Shown here: positions 54,010 through 61,852 of the stretch, piece after piece
Layout of the letters: every line of letters starts with the position of its first letter
Numbering within the stretch: position 1 is the first letter of the stretch
Assembly (NCBI GenBank): GCA_934695325.1
Contig: CAKUVD010000013.1
Coordinates: forward strand, 1 to 61,852
Direction of reading: 5' to 3'
DNA from: an uncultured Bacteroidales bacterium
GTDB taxonomy: Bacteria > Bacteroidota > Bacteroidia > Bacteroidales > UBA932
DNA length: 61,852 bases
Position numbers and translations under genes: made by a program
The notes under the pieces: generated by a model
Told to the model about the DNA's origin: nothing
The model's database searches: none
The model's input: only the letters and a program-made list of their open reading frames with translations

Positions 54010-55551
54010 ATGTTGTACCCTATCGGAATACAGAGCTTCGAGAAAATAAGAACCGGTGGTTTCGTCTATGTGGACAAGACTGCTATGATTTATAATCTTG
54101 CAGCGACAGGACAGTATTATTTTCTGAGCCGTCCTAGGCGTTTCGGAAAGAGCCTGCTGATCTCGACGATGGAGGCGTATTTCAGCGGAAGGAAGGAACT
54201 GTTCCGGGGGCTTGCGATGGAGACGCTGGAGAAGGAATGGACTGAATATCCTGTGCTGCATCTGGACCTGACAGGCAGCAGGTACACTTCCGTCGCGGAT
54301 CTGGAGGAATGTCTCGGACAGCATCTTTGCAGATGGGAGTCGCTCTATGGCGTATCCTCCCGCTTTGAGGACCCGTCATCACGTTTCAAAGCCGTCATAG
54401 ATGCTGTATATCAGAGAACTGGCCAGAAGGTCGTAATCCTCATTGACGAGTACGAGAAGCCGATCATCGACAATATGGACGACCCGGAGCTGATGGAGAA
54501 GTTCCGCAGGGAACTGCAGGGGTTCTACAGCGTCATCAAGGGCAAGGACGAGTTCATCAGGTTCGCCTTCCTCACCGGCGTCACCAAGCTCGGCAAGATG
54601 AGCATCTTCAGCTGGCTGAACAACCTTAACGACATCTCCATGGACCTGGAGTTCTCGGACATCTGCGGCGTGTCGGAGGCTGAGCTGAAGGAATATTTCG
54701 ACGGGAGCGTGGAGGAGCTGGCAAAGGTCTGCAGGATGAGCAAGGAGGAGTGCTATGCCAAGCTGAGGACTATGTATGACGGGTATCATTTCTGCGAGGA
54801 CGCTCCTGGAGTATATAATCCGTTCAGCCTGATCAATACGTTCAAGGCCAGGCGATTCCGTATGTACTGGTTCGAGACCGGGACGCCTACGTTCCTCGTG
54901 CGATATCTAAAGCAGGGACGATATAACCTCGACCGTATTTCCAAGAATGATGTGCCGGTAGAGACGCTGACTGGTGCGAACTATGTGAGTCCTGCGCCGA
55001 TAACGCTGATGTACCAGACCGGATACCTGACGATAAAAGGATATGACGAGCGTTTCAACTCATACTACCTTGACTATCCAAACGAGGAGGTGAAGGCGGG
55101 GTTCCTTAACTCTCTGAGTCAGCTGTACGCCCCGGCATTGATTAACGGAGACTTCTCAGTGTACAACTTCGTCGAGGATATCGAGCGCGGTGACGTGCGG
55201 GGCTTTATGGACAGGTTCACGGCATTCCTCTCCGGCAACGGCTACGAGATCCGGGGAGACCTGGAGCTGTACTTCCAGAACACCATGTCCGTAATGCTGA
55301 AGATGATGGGGCTGTATGTCAAGACCGAGTACCACACATCCAACGGCCGCATTGACATAGTCTTCGACACCGACAAGTATGTCTATGTCATCGAGCTGAA
55401 GCGTGACCAGTCCCCGGAGGTCGCACTCAAGCAGATCGAGGAGAGAGGCTACGACAGGCCGTTCCTCGCAAGCGGTAAGGAAATCATAAAGCTCGGAATC
55501 AACTTCTCCTCCGAGACGCATACCGTGGATGGCTGGGAAGTGAAAAGATAA
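54010..55551 (+). CDS. AAA-ATPase-like / PD-(D/E)XK nuclease protein, copy 2
   Basis: The protein is 513 residues from MLYPIGIQSFEKIRTGGFVY, with the same domain plan as copy 1: RFGKSLLI and VVILIDEYEKP motifs, then the PDDEXK_9 end GRIDIVFDTDKYVYVIELKR. Residues about 54-368 are identical to copy 1, while residues 11-45 and 369-415 differ. A -7 element TAACTTTG is at 53982-53989. It is followed by a small membrane protein and the interrupted GIY-YIG gene. Function as for copy 1: unknown, possibly defence-related. Confidence 0.88.
   Translation: MLYPIGIQSFEKIRTGGFVYVDKTAMIYNLAATGQYYFLSRPRRFGKSLLISTMEAYFSGRKELFRGLAMETLEKEWTEYPVLHLDLTGSRYTSVADLEECLGQHLCRWESLYGVSSRFEDPSSRFKAVIDAVYQRTGQKVVILIDEYEKPIIDNMDDPELMEKFRRELQGFYSVIKGKDEFIRFAFLTGVTKLGKMSIFSWLNNLNDISMDLEFSDICGVSEAELKEYFDGSVEELAKVCRMSKEECYAKLRTMYDGYHFCEDAPGVYNPFSLINTFKARRFRMYWFETGTPTFLVRYLKQGRYNLDRISKNDVPVETLTGANYVSPAPITLMYQTGYLTIKGYDERFNSYYLDYPNEEVKAGFLNSLSQLYAPALINGDFSVYNFVEDIERGDVRGFMDRFTAFLSGNGYEIRGDLELYFQNTMSVMLKMMGLYVKTEYHTSNGRIDIVFDTDKYVYVIELKRDQSPEVALKQIEERGYDRPFLASGKEIIKLGINFSSETHTVDGWEVKR
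54169..55112 (+). repeat. 944-bp tract shared with the first AAA-ATPase gene (copy 2)
   Basis: Partner of 50001-50944 at a constant offset of 4168 bp. A second shared stretch near the 3' ends (about 51116-51253 versus 55284-55421) is also nearly identical. Confidence 0.85.
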
Positions 55552-55571
55552 CCATAAACACCATCATAACA

Positions 55572-55808
55572 ATGTCAGATTATGAAGACCCTGCCTGGGA
55601 AGAATACTTGAGCACAGGCGAAGACCCGACAGGTGGAGACCTCGACGATGATGAGACTTTATATGAAGTGTCTCGTCAGACAACCAAACCGAAAGCCAAG
55701 CCGGTTCCGACAAACAAGGAAAAACAAGGTCCAAGTGACTTTAGCGGAATTGGCTGCCTGCTATGGATCATTGTCGGAATCATTCTTGGAATCATTTGGA
55801 TATTGTAA
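55572..55808 (+). CDS. Small tail-anchored membrane protein
   Basis: The protein is 78 residues with an acidic N-terminus (YEDPAWEEYLSTGEDP), a basic middle and a C-terminal helix GCLLWIIVGIILGIIWIL. The family is not recognised. It starts 20 nt after copy 2 of the AAA-ATPase gene and precedes the GIY-YIG gene, so it may belong to that transcript. Confidence 0.6.
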   Translation: MSDYEDPAWEEYLSTGEDPTGGDLDDDETLYEVSRQTTKPKAKPVPTNKEKQGPSDFSGIGCLLWIIVGIILGIIWIL

Positions 55809-56442
55809 GGAGCTGAGTGCGATATTCGAGTGTATCATCAGCATTGATTTTTGACTACCAACTTTTGGATTAATATGAATACCCAACAAGAAAAAGGCTA
55901 CGTTTATATACTGACAAATCCATCCTTCAGAGAGGACTGGGTCAAGATAGGCAAGAGTTCAAGGCCGGTGGATATACGGTCCAAGGAGTTGGACAATACT
56001 GCCGTGCCTCTTCCCTTTGAAGTCTATGCAACACTATACACAAGCAAATATGGTCAGGTAGAGAAACAGATCCACAAGCAGATAGACCGTCTGACAGACT
56101 TGAGAATCAGACAGAATCGAGAATTTTTCAACATCTCTCCAGCAATGGCTCTTGATATTATGCGTGACATCGCAGATTTACTTGACGATGCTGAACTCGC
56201 CATCTACATTGATGGGAAACCGGTAGTTTCAAACAGCAAGGCTGAAGACAAAGATCTAAAGACAAAGGAATCAACAAAAAACAGGCAATCACGCCCACCG
56301 TTCAAGTTCCATATGCTCGGAATAAATATCGGCGACACCGTCGTTTTCGATGCTCTGAATCTCCCTGTCCACGTGGCGACTGACGAAAAGATTGAATACG
56401 AGGGGCGACTATACAGTCTGTCAGCATTTACCGGGACTTTTC

Positions 56443-56449
56443 TTCCTCT
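56443..56449 (+). repeat. Target-site duplication, left copy
   Basis: TTCCTCT directly before the left end of the insertion sequence. The same 7 bases follow the right end at 57925-57931. Confidence 0.75.
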
Positions 56450-57924
56450 CAATATTTCGTTAATTTTTTCAGGTCCTAAGCGGCCCTGTCAGTAAATAAA
56501 ACCAGTTCTTTGAAAAGTTTGTCAATAACTTGTGTGTCCGGTTGCAAACCGGACACGCAAATAAATCGATTGAGCATATAAGCGTTATGGATGATCGACT
56601 TGCAGGAGGATATTGAGAATGGTATTCCCAGTTCCTTGCAGGCTGCCTTGGCAATGTTGACGCTTGCAAAGGACGCGTTCCTGTGGAACTCAAGTTTTCT
56701 GAGATCGGTTGACTGGCAGTCATTCAGACCGGCATAGTGCTTACCATCTCTAAAGCAAAATTCCAATTGAAAACGTGCTTTGTAGCAATCAATTATATCC
56801 TTGGCACTCATTGCGTCATCGGTGCTGAAGTAAATTTGCCACTTAGTCCTATCCTCTTCATCAGGATACCATATGGCGACCTTAATGAAGCGCTTGAGCG
56901 ACTTGGAATAAGTTTTCAGTCCGAACAGGCGGCCTTTGTCCACCTCTGCCTCCTCGCATCTGGAGAGGTCGAGACTGGAGAAGCTAACCTTGCCATCATA
57001 CCACTTCGGATGACCTCTTTTCCCTGTTGGCTTCTGGAGTGTGGGATAGAACAATACGGCATCATTTCGGAGCCTGCTTATCACATGGAAGCCTTCCTTG
57101 AGCAGAGGATTGACGAATGCCTCTTTTGAGAAGAAAGCGTCGGCCACTATCAGACTCGAGATCTTCTGGAGTTTCTCCTTGAGGATGATCAGGTTTTGAC
57201 AGTACCATTCAACGAGGTTGTAGTCCATCTCCTCTAGAGATTTGGCGTCAGGGGTCTGTATGGCGCTCAGCGTCATGCAATCGCGGTTGTCCACATCAAT
57301 GACACCGACTCCGAAGACCTCCTGCCCACGCTTCATCTCGCCTGCAACTCCGGACCAGAAGCGTCCTATCCAAGGGGTCTTCTTGCCTGACTTGGGAAGA
57401 AAACTGGGATCGACCGCGATGGACAGAAGCTTTCCCGTCAGAGTCCTTCTGATGAGGTGCTCGTTGAAAGCGAACCAGTCGAAGGGCTCGTTCTCGAAGT
57501 TGTTGCGGTAGGTCTGTTCAGAGAACTCGCCGTATCTGCCCATCTGAAGGAAATTGACCTTGCCGGGGATCGCCATGAAGAGCTTAAGCGTATCCATAAA
57601 CACTTTCTCAAAAGGTTTGTTTATCTTTGCTGCTGATTTGAGAGCCTCAAGGCACTCGGATTGGTATTGCATAAGTAGGCTTGATGAACTCATAACTCAA
57701 AGGGGTTGAATACTTTAAGTTACTAATAATCAGCGACTTATGCAATACTTTTATTGTCTAATTATCAATATTTTAGACATTTTTTTCAGAGTCTTTTCGG
57801 ATCTTTCATCAGCTTGCCAAGCGACAGTTATTGACAGTATTTCAATGAACTTTTATATAGAGGAACCGGTCACCCGGCTTCTAATGTTTAACTTTTAATG
57901 CGGTAAATTTTTACCGAAGTATTG
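56450..57924 (-). mobile_element. IS4-family insertion sequence, complete (1475 bp)
   Basis: The ends are imperfect inverted repeats: left CAATATTTCGTTAA and right (reverse complement) CAATACTTCGGTAA, 12 of 14 matching. They are flanked by TTCCTCT on both sides. One intact transposase gene fills the element. The element lacks the CATTGAC word that is frequent elsewhere, as expected for recent arrival. Confidence 0.85.
56476..57693 (-). CDS. IS4-family transposase (DDE)
   Basis: The protein is 405 residues. The catalytic triad is visible: Asp in LLSIAVDPSFLPKSGK, Asp in SSLIVADAFFSKEAF, and Glu in the Y-(2)-R-(3)-E-(6)-K signature YKARFQLEFCFRDGKH. This signature is diagnostic for the IS4 family. 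The reading frame is intact from MSSSSLLMQYQSECLEALKS, so the element may still move. It catalyses cut-and-paste transposition at the ends listed for the element. Confidence 0.92.
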   Translation of the reverse strand: MSSSSLLMQYQSECLEALKSAAKINKPFEKVFMDTLKLFMAIPGKVNFLQMGRYGEFSEQTYRNNFENEPFDWFAFNEHLIRRTLTGKLLSIAVDPSFLPKSGKKTPWIGRFWSGVAGEMKRGQEVFGVGVIDVDNRDCMTLSAIQTPDAKSLEEMDYNLVEWYCQNLIILKEKLQKISSLIVADAFFSKEAFVNPLLKEGFHVISRLRNDAVLFYPTLQKPTGKRGHPKWYDGKVSFSSLDLSRCEEAEVDKGRLFGLKTYSKSLKRFIKVAIWYPDEEDRTKWQIYFSTDDAMSAKDIIDCYKARFQLEFCFRDGKHYAGLNDCQSTDLRKLEFHRNASFASVNIAKAACKELGIPFSISSCKSIIHNAYMLNRFICVSGLQPDTQVIDKLFKELVLFTDRAA

Positions 57925-57931
57925 TTCCTCT
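57925..57931 (+). repeat. Target-site duplication, right copy
   Basis: TTCCTCT, identical to 56443-56449. After it the GIY-YIG reading frame resumes at 57932. Confidence 0.75.
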
Positions 57932-58109
57932 GGACAAGCAGAATAATTCAGGTGCATACCAAGGACCGAAATATTTCAGCTACAAAGGGGAAAAACTTTC
58001 CGACCTGAGGAAAGAGATGGAAGGAAAATAATCAGAAACTTTCAGATAATAGATAAGTTATATCAGAGAAATCACTAGCGAATTATTTCTAAAGATAGCA
58101 CAAAGCTGC

Positions 58110-58388
58110 CTACGGAGCAAGTAGCAGTTCCATATCTATTACGTCCAGCGTCTGACAGAACTTCTCTCCTACGCCTATGAAATGCGAGACCTGGCGGAAG
58201 CCCAGTTCCTTATGCAGGGCGATGCTGCCTTCGTTGCCTGCTGTTATGCAGGCTATTATGGCATGATAGCCTTCGGCTGACGCATCAGCTATAAGAGCGG
58301 TCTGCATTGATCTGCCGATTCCCGGGCGGTGGTACTGGAGCGCGATATAAATGGTGTCCTCAAGTCTGACTTTCCGTAAAGTTCCCAT
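58110..58388 (-). pseudogene. PAT/GNAT acetyltransferase lacking its N-terminal half
   Basis: The 92 residues from ATG 58388 (MGTLRKVRLEDTIYIALQYH) match only the second half of phosphinothricin-acetyltransferase-like GNATs: HRPGIGRSMQTALIADASAE (CoA loop), IACITAGNEGSIALHKELGF, and the end GVGEKFCQTLDVIDMELLL. The first 70-75 residues of the fold are missing. The start is 2 nt after the MATE stop, so ribosomes may continue from that gene. Probably not active. Confidence 0.7.
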
Positions 58389-58390
58389 AA

Positions 58391-59740
58391 TCAATGTAAT
58401 TTTCTTATGACAATCCTGCTGACGGCTATGAGTATGAAGGTCAATGTTTCCGAGACAGGGAGAGCAAGCCAGATGCCAGGCGTTCCGGCCAGATGCGGCA
58501 TCATTATGAATGACGGAACCAGGAAGACCAGGCCCCTTGCCAATGAATAGACGGTCGCAGGCATTGCCCGCTCAACGCTCTGGAAATAGCCGATCGCAGT
58601 GACATTGACAACATAAAAAGCAAATCCCGTAGCCATCAGAGGTATTCCGGAGGATGCGATTGCATAGCCTTCTGTCTCCGGACTGAGGAAAAGCGCCGCG
58701 ACATACTTGACGCCGAGAGCGAAAGCCATAGAAAGGGCAATCCCGGCGCCGAGAGCAGTAAGCAACGCCACTTTCCGCGCCTCCACCACCCTGTTCCGGT
58801 TTCCTGCTCCATAATTATAGCTGATGATAGGCTGGGCCGACTGGGAAATGGCATTGCCGGTCATAAATATGAAAGGCATAATATAGCAGCCGATGGAGAA
58901 TGCGGCGACACCATCTTCTCCTAAGTATCGCATAAACACATAGTTTCCCGTGAACATCAGTACTGATATGCTACATTCTCCGAGAAAGGCCGACAGTCCG
59001 AGACGGAACTGATAGCCGATATTGCGGGCGAACAATTTGAGGCTTGTCAATGTCCATTTCAGGTGATACATCTTCATTGTCCTGGATCTGAAGAGAATAT
59101 AGAAAAGCACCATCGCACCGCCGGCCCAACAGCCAATGCACGTGGCAATTGCAACGCCCTCAAGCCCCTTGTGAAGAATGAACAGGAATACATAGTCGAG
59201 GATGACATTGACGACGGACGGAAGTGCTGAGCAGAACATCGCGTAAGTCGGGGAACCATCAAGACGGATGATGAGAAGACCGACGGACTGGAGGAAAATA
59301 GCGCAGAATGCCAATGCAAGCCAACGCTGATAGTCAAGCACATACGGCAACAGTCTGTCGGACGAGCCGAGCAGATAGGCCGTGCGGGCGGGAAGGCTCT
59401 CCACAAGGAGCGTGATGGCCAAGGTCAATGCTGAACCGAACAGAAGCGTCTGCGTCATATTGATTCGGGCTGCCTTTTCATTGCCCTGCGAAAGATGGAT
59501 AGACGCAACGACCGAGCAGCCGATGCCGAGCATCAGGCCTATTGCGCTCATCAGCAGCCAGAAAGGTGAAAATATGTTAACAGATGCCAATGCATCGCTG
59601 CCAACGCCGTGACCGACGAATACTCCGTCAATGGTGGTCATAACAGACATACACAGCATACCCAGCAATGTCGGCATCAGTATCTTGCGGAAAAGCCCCG
59701 GAATGCTGTCCGAGCCGAAGTCTATTGAATCTCTCTGCAT
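58391..59740 (-). CDS. MATE-family efflux transporter
   Basis: The protein is 449 residues with twelve hydrophobic helices in two similar halves. Conserved parts are TTIDGVFVGHGVGSDALASV near the start and AISQSAQPIISYNYGAGNRN in the second half. These belong to the Na+ or H+-driven MATE group (MepA-like). It likely exports cationic drugs or metabolites. A -7-like element TATCTTTG on the minus strand (59775-59782) precedes it; the start region faces the bcp gene. Confidence 0.92.
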   Translation of the reverse strand: MQRDSIDFGSDSIPGLFRKILMPTLLGMLCMSVMTTIDGVFVGHGVGSDALASVNIFSPFWLLMSAIGLMLGIGCSVVASIHLSQGNEKAARINMTQTLLFGSALTLAITLLVESLPARTAYLLGSSDRLLPYVLDYQRWLALAFCAIFLQSVGLLIIRLDGSPTYAMFCSALPSVVNVILDYVFLFILHKGLEGVAIATCIGCWAGGAMVLFYILFRSRTMKMYHLKWTLTSLKLFARNIGYQFRLGLSAFLGECSISVLMFTGNYVFMRYLGEDGVAAFSIGCYIMPFIFMTGNAISQSAQPIISYNYGAGNRNRVVEARKVALLTALGAGIALSMAFALGVKYVAALFLSPETEGYAIASSGIPLMATGFAFYVVNVTAIGYFQSVERAMPATVYSLARGLVFLVPSFIMMPHLAGTPGIWLALPVSETLTFILIAVSRIVIRKLH

Positions 59741-59803
59741 TGTTTCTTAATCTACCTTTTTTTAATCTGGTGCGCAAAGATAGGATTGTTTACGCAAAAA
59801 GAG

Positions 59804-59811
59804 TATCTTTG
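59804..59811 (+). promoter_or_regulatory. -7 promoter element of bcp-mnmE
   Basis: TATCTTTG lies 22 nt before the bcp ATG. No good -33 box at the usual distance; a TTG is at 59786-59788. The same octamer on the minus strand at 59775-59782 may serve the divergent MATE gene. Confidence 0.45.
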
Positions 59812-59833
59812 TTTGACTTAAACGTGGTTTATT

Positions 59834-60280
59834 ATGCTTGAACTTGGTAATAAGATGCCTGAATTCTCAGCTCCGGATCAGAATGGGAACATCATTTCAT
59901 CCAGCTCTCTGATAGGCAAGAAGACCGTTATATATTTCTACCCCAAAGCCAATACGCCTGGTTGCACGACAGAGGCCTGCAGCATTAGGGATAATTACGA
60001 AAGATTCCTTTCATTGGGCTATAATGTAATCGGCATAAGCCGTGATAGCATAAAGGCGCAAAGCAACTTCAGTGTTAAATATGCATTGCCCTTCTCTCTT
60101 CTTTCAGACCCGGATGCTGTTATTATCAAGGAGTTCGGAGCCTGGGGCGAGAAGAAGCTGTATGGCAGGACTTATGAAGGAATCCTGCGCAAGACATATA
60201 TCTTCGACGAGGCAGGAACACTGACAGAAATCATTGACAAGGTCAATACGAAAAATCACGCAGAACAGATTCTGGGATAA
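59834..60280 (+). CDS. bcp: Thioredoxin-dependent peroxiredoxin (Bcp/PrxQ)
   Basis: The protein is 148 residues. The peroxidatic Cys is in FYPKANTPGCTTEACSIRDN, with a likely resolving Cys five residues later as in PrxQ. VIGISRDSIKAQSNFSVKYA and LPFSLLSDPDA complete the fold. It reduces hydroperoxides in the cytosol. mnmE follows after 6 nt, so both are in one operon. Confidence 0.95.
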   Translation: MLELGNKMPEFSAPDQNGNIISSSSLIGKKTVIYFYPKANTPGCTTEACSIRDNYERFLSLGYNVIGISRDSIKAQSNFSVKYALPFSLLSDPDAVIIKEFGAWGEKKLYGRTYEGILRKTYIFDEAGTLTEIIDKVNTKNHAEQILG

Positions 60281-60286
60281 CGCATT

Positions 60287-61786
60287 ATGGTGAATTATCA
60301 GCTTACGGGAGGGACAATCTGCGCTCCGGCCACGATTCCAGGCACAGGTGCGATATCCATAATAAGAGTCAGCGGAAAAGAGGCATTGACCTTGGCAGAC
60401 AAGATTATATGCGTCAATGGTGCGCCACTGGCCGAGACGGAGGGGTACCGGCTGCGCTATGGGACAATCCTGGAGACCAATGGTACTGTTCTAGACAATG
60501 TCGTGGTCAGCGTGTTCCGTGCGCCGCATTCCTATACCGGCGAGGACTCGGTCGAGATTTCGTGCCACGCGTCGAAGTATATTGTCAATGCCATTATGGC
60601 TCAGCTGATTGCGGCAGGTGCACGTGTCGCAGCACCTGGAGAGTTCACGCGTCGCGCCTTTATGAACGGAAAGATGGACCTGGCACAGGCGGAGGCCGTT
60701 GCGGATGTCATCGCATCTCAGAGCGCCGCGTCGCATCGTGTGGCGATGAACCAGCTGAAAGGTGGCTTTTCCAAGGAGCTGAAAGAGCTTCGTGAGCAGC
60801 TTCTGAAGATGACTTCACTGCTGGAGCTTGAGCTGGATTTCAGCGAGGAAGATGTGGAGTTCGCCAGCCGTGAGGAGTTGGGAATGTTAGTCGATAGTAC
60901 ATTGTCACATATAGGCCGGCTGACGGATTCTTTCAGCAGGGGCAATGCCATAAAGAACGGGGTGCCGGTTGCTATCGTCGGGGCGACTAATACGGGAAAG
61001 AGCACTCTGCTCAATGCCCTCTTGGGCGAAGACCGCGCAATCGTCTCGGATATTGCAGGGACTACGCGTGATACCATAGAGGAAACGCTTGACATAGACG
61101 GCGTGATGTTCAGATTCATTGACACTGCCGGCATCAGGGAAACTGACGAAGTGGTTGAAAAAATCGGCATCGAGAGGACGTTCAGGAAGATGGATGAAGC
61201 TGCCATAGTTTTAGGCATGACCGATTTGACACGCGGGGAGGATGCTGTGGTTGCAGATGCCGAATATATTCTCGGCAAGGTTTCCGCTGATGCCAGGCCT
61301 GTGCTTCTGGTGAACAAATGCGATGAGATGGATGATTGCGTTTTCTCGGAGGATGAACAGGATATCTCCGGAGAAACGCCTAACAATGATGTCAATACCT
61401 ATAACAATATAGTTTCTCACCTTAAGAATAAAGGGTTTACCGTACCTATAGTTCCTATATCAGCGAAAAAGGGGCTCGGACTTTCAACATTGACCTCAAA
61501 ACTGGCGGAAATCGGTCACGAGATTACAGGTGACACCGATGAAACGCTGGTGACTAATGCCAGACATTATGAGGCGCTGGTCAATGCCGCCACAGCGTTG
61601 AATCGTGTGCGTGGCGGGCTTGGCGTCCCTCTCATCGGGAGCTCTTCCGCTAGTACTCCCCTGCCTCCCGACCTTGTCGCACAGGACCTCCACGAGGCGC
61701 TGTATCATCTCGGCTCCATCGTCGGTGAAATCACAACAGACGAGGTGCTCGGGAACATTTTTCGGAATTTCTGCATCGGGAAATAA
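60287..61786 (+). CDS. mnmE: tRNA modification GTPase MnmE
   Basis: The protein is 499 residues. The N-terminal folate-binding domain ends with GEFTRRAFMNGKMDLAQAEA. The G domain has VGATNTGKSTLLNALLG (G1), DIAGTTRDTIEE (G2), DTAGIRET (G3) and NKCD (G4). The C-terminus is FRNFCIGK, with the catalytic Cys of the CIGK motif. With MnmG it modifies U34 of tRNAs. It is about 45 residues longer than typical MnmE (about 450): extra sequence follows NKCD (EDEQDISGETPNNDVNTYNN), and a Ser-rich loop GSSSASTPLPPD lies near the end. Confidence 0.96.
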   Translation: MVNYQLTGGTICAPATIPGTGAISIIRVSGKEALTLADKIICVNGAPLAETEGYRLRYGTILETNGTVLDNVVVSVFRAPHSYTGEDSVEISCHASKYIVNAIMAQLIAAGARVAAPGEFTRRAFMNGKMDLAQAEAVADVIASQSAASHRVAMNQLKGGFSKELKELREQLLKMTSLLELELDFSEEDVEFASREELGMLVDSTLSHIGRLTDSFSRGNAIKNGVPVAIVGATNTGKSTLLNALLGEDRAIVSDIAGTTRDTIEETLDIDGVMFRFIDTAGIRETDEVVEKIGIERTFRKMDEAAIVLGMTDLTRGEDAVVADAEYILGKVSADARPVLLVNKCDEMDDCVFSEDEQDISGETPNNDVNTYNNIVSHLKNKGFTVPIVPISAKKGLGLSTLTSKLAEIGHEITGDTDETLVTNARHYEALVNAATALNRVRGGLGVPLIGSSSASTPLPPDLVAQDLHEALYHLGSIVGEITTDEVLGNIFRNFCIGK

Positions 61787-61852
61787 CGGGGTAAAAGCAA
61801 GCGGAAGAATAGTTCCTTATTTGGGATAAATCGTTGAGTTTCAGAGCCGAGA

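Larger units (their letters stand above)
55875..58031 (+). pseudogene. GIY-YIG (T5orf172-type) nuclease gene split by an insertion sequence
   Basis: The 5' part (55875-56449) encodes QEKGYVYILTNPSFREDWVK and IGKSSRPVDIRSKELDNTA, the T5orf172 form of the GIY-YIG fold, then a DUF4357-like end (KIEYEGRLYSLSAFTGTFLP). The 3' part (57932-58031) encodes QNNSGAYQGPKYFSYKGEKL SDLRKEMEGK. Removing 56450-57931 restores one open frame (GTFLP-LDKQNNSG). The present product is truncated, with a tail read from the element (stop at 56493-56495). The intact protein would be about 224 residues and probably a DNA-binding nuclease. Confidence 0.85.

Noticed and set aside
49842..55551. Composite transposon formed by the two AAA-ATPase genes
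   Set aside because: The genes encode no transposase, and no terminal inverted repeats or target duplication flank the pair. Direct paralogues with gene conversion explain the data better.

Overview
The window looks like the chromosome of a gut-type Bacteroidales bacterium (Bacteroidota) of roughly 50% GC. Signs are TTTG-N19/20-TAnnTTTG promoters (in front of the tRNA gene, rpmE2 and the 8690 lipoprotein), a type-B ribosomal protein L31, PepSY-like periplasmic proteins beside a two-component system, MacB/FtsX-type permeases driven by an NtrC-like regulator, a DUF1343 protein, and AAA-ATPase/PD-(D/E)XK genes of the kind that multiply in Bacteroidales. The species cannot be named from the sequence.

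Layout. 1-4.2 kb: the start of an ECF sigma factor gene running off the left edge, a small exported protein, gene debris, an HxlR regulator with a metallo-beta-lactamase-like protein, and a propeller-like lipoprotein. 4.3-7.5 kb: a kdgK-uxuA-SDR hexuronate operon with a palindromic operator candidate. 7.6-10.5 kb: a GNAT, a lipoprotein with a G7 tract in its promoter, and an outer-membrane protein. 10.5-16.2 kb: a small aryl-polyene-like locus (ACP, ketosynthase, chain-length-factor-like ketosynthase, polysaccharide deacetylase) divergent from a short UvrA paralogue. 16.2-17.7 kb: dtd and a ketopantoate-reductase-like gene.

18-26.2 kb and 31.6-36.9 kb: two arms of one export system. The first encodes FtsX permease, ABC ATPase, FtsX permease, NtrC-like regulator and histidine kinase. 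The second encodes TolC-like channel, periplasmic adaptor and permease. Each arm is preceded by the same 38-bp double dyad, followed after exactly 56 nt by a TGGCAC sigma-54-like element. Between the arms lie an OmpR-type two-component system with two PepSY-like proteins, a monooxygenase-like protein, a RibD-type reductase and an internally deleted SDR gene.

36.9-49.8 kb: rpmE2, a DUF1343 protein, glmM, a small membrane protein, tRNA-Glu(CTC) followed by a transposase relic, a membrane-bound AraC-type regulator whose gene ends in a G10 tract, a repeat/hairpin region, trmD, an ECF sigma factor, a 1606-residue exonuclease-RecQ-UvrD fusion, and a flavodoxin-like reductase.

49.8-58.1 kb: an accessory region. 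Two AAA-ATPase genes share a tract of about 944 bp that looks identical and flank a ZIP transporter, a TonB-like protein, an IS1595-type relic and an AT-rich orphan gene. Downstream, a GIY-YIG gene is split by a complete IS4-family element with a 7-bp target duplication. 58.1-61.8 kb: a GNAT fragment, a MATE exporter, a Bcp peroxiredoxin and mnmE.

Across the whole window the 7-mer CATTGAC/GTCAATG is strongly over-represented: about 88 copies by hand count, against about 7.5 expected by chance.
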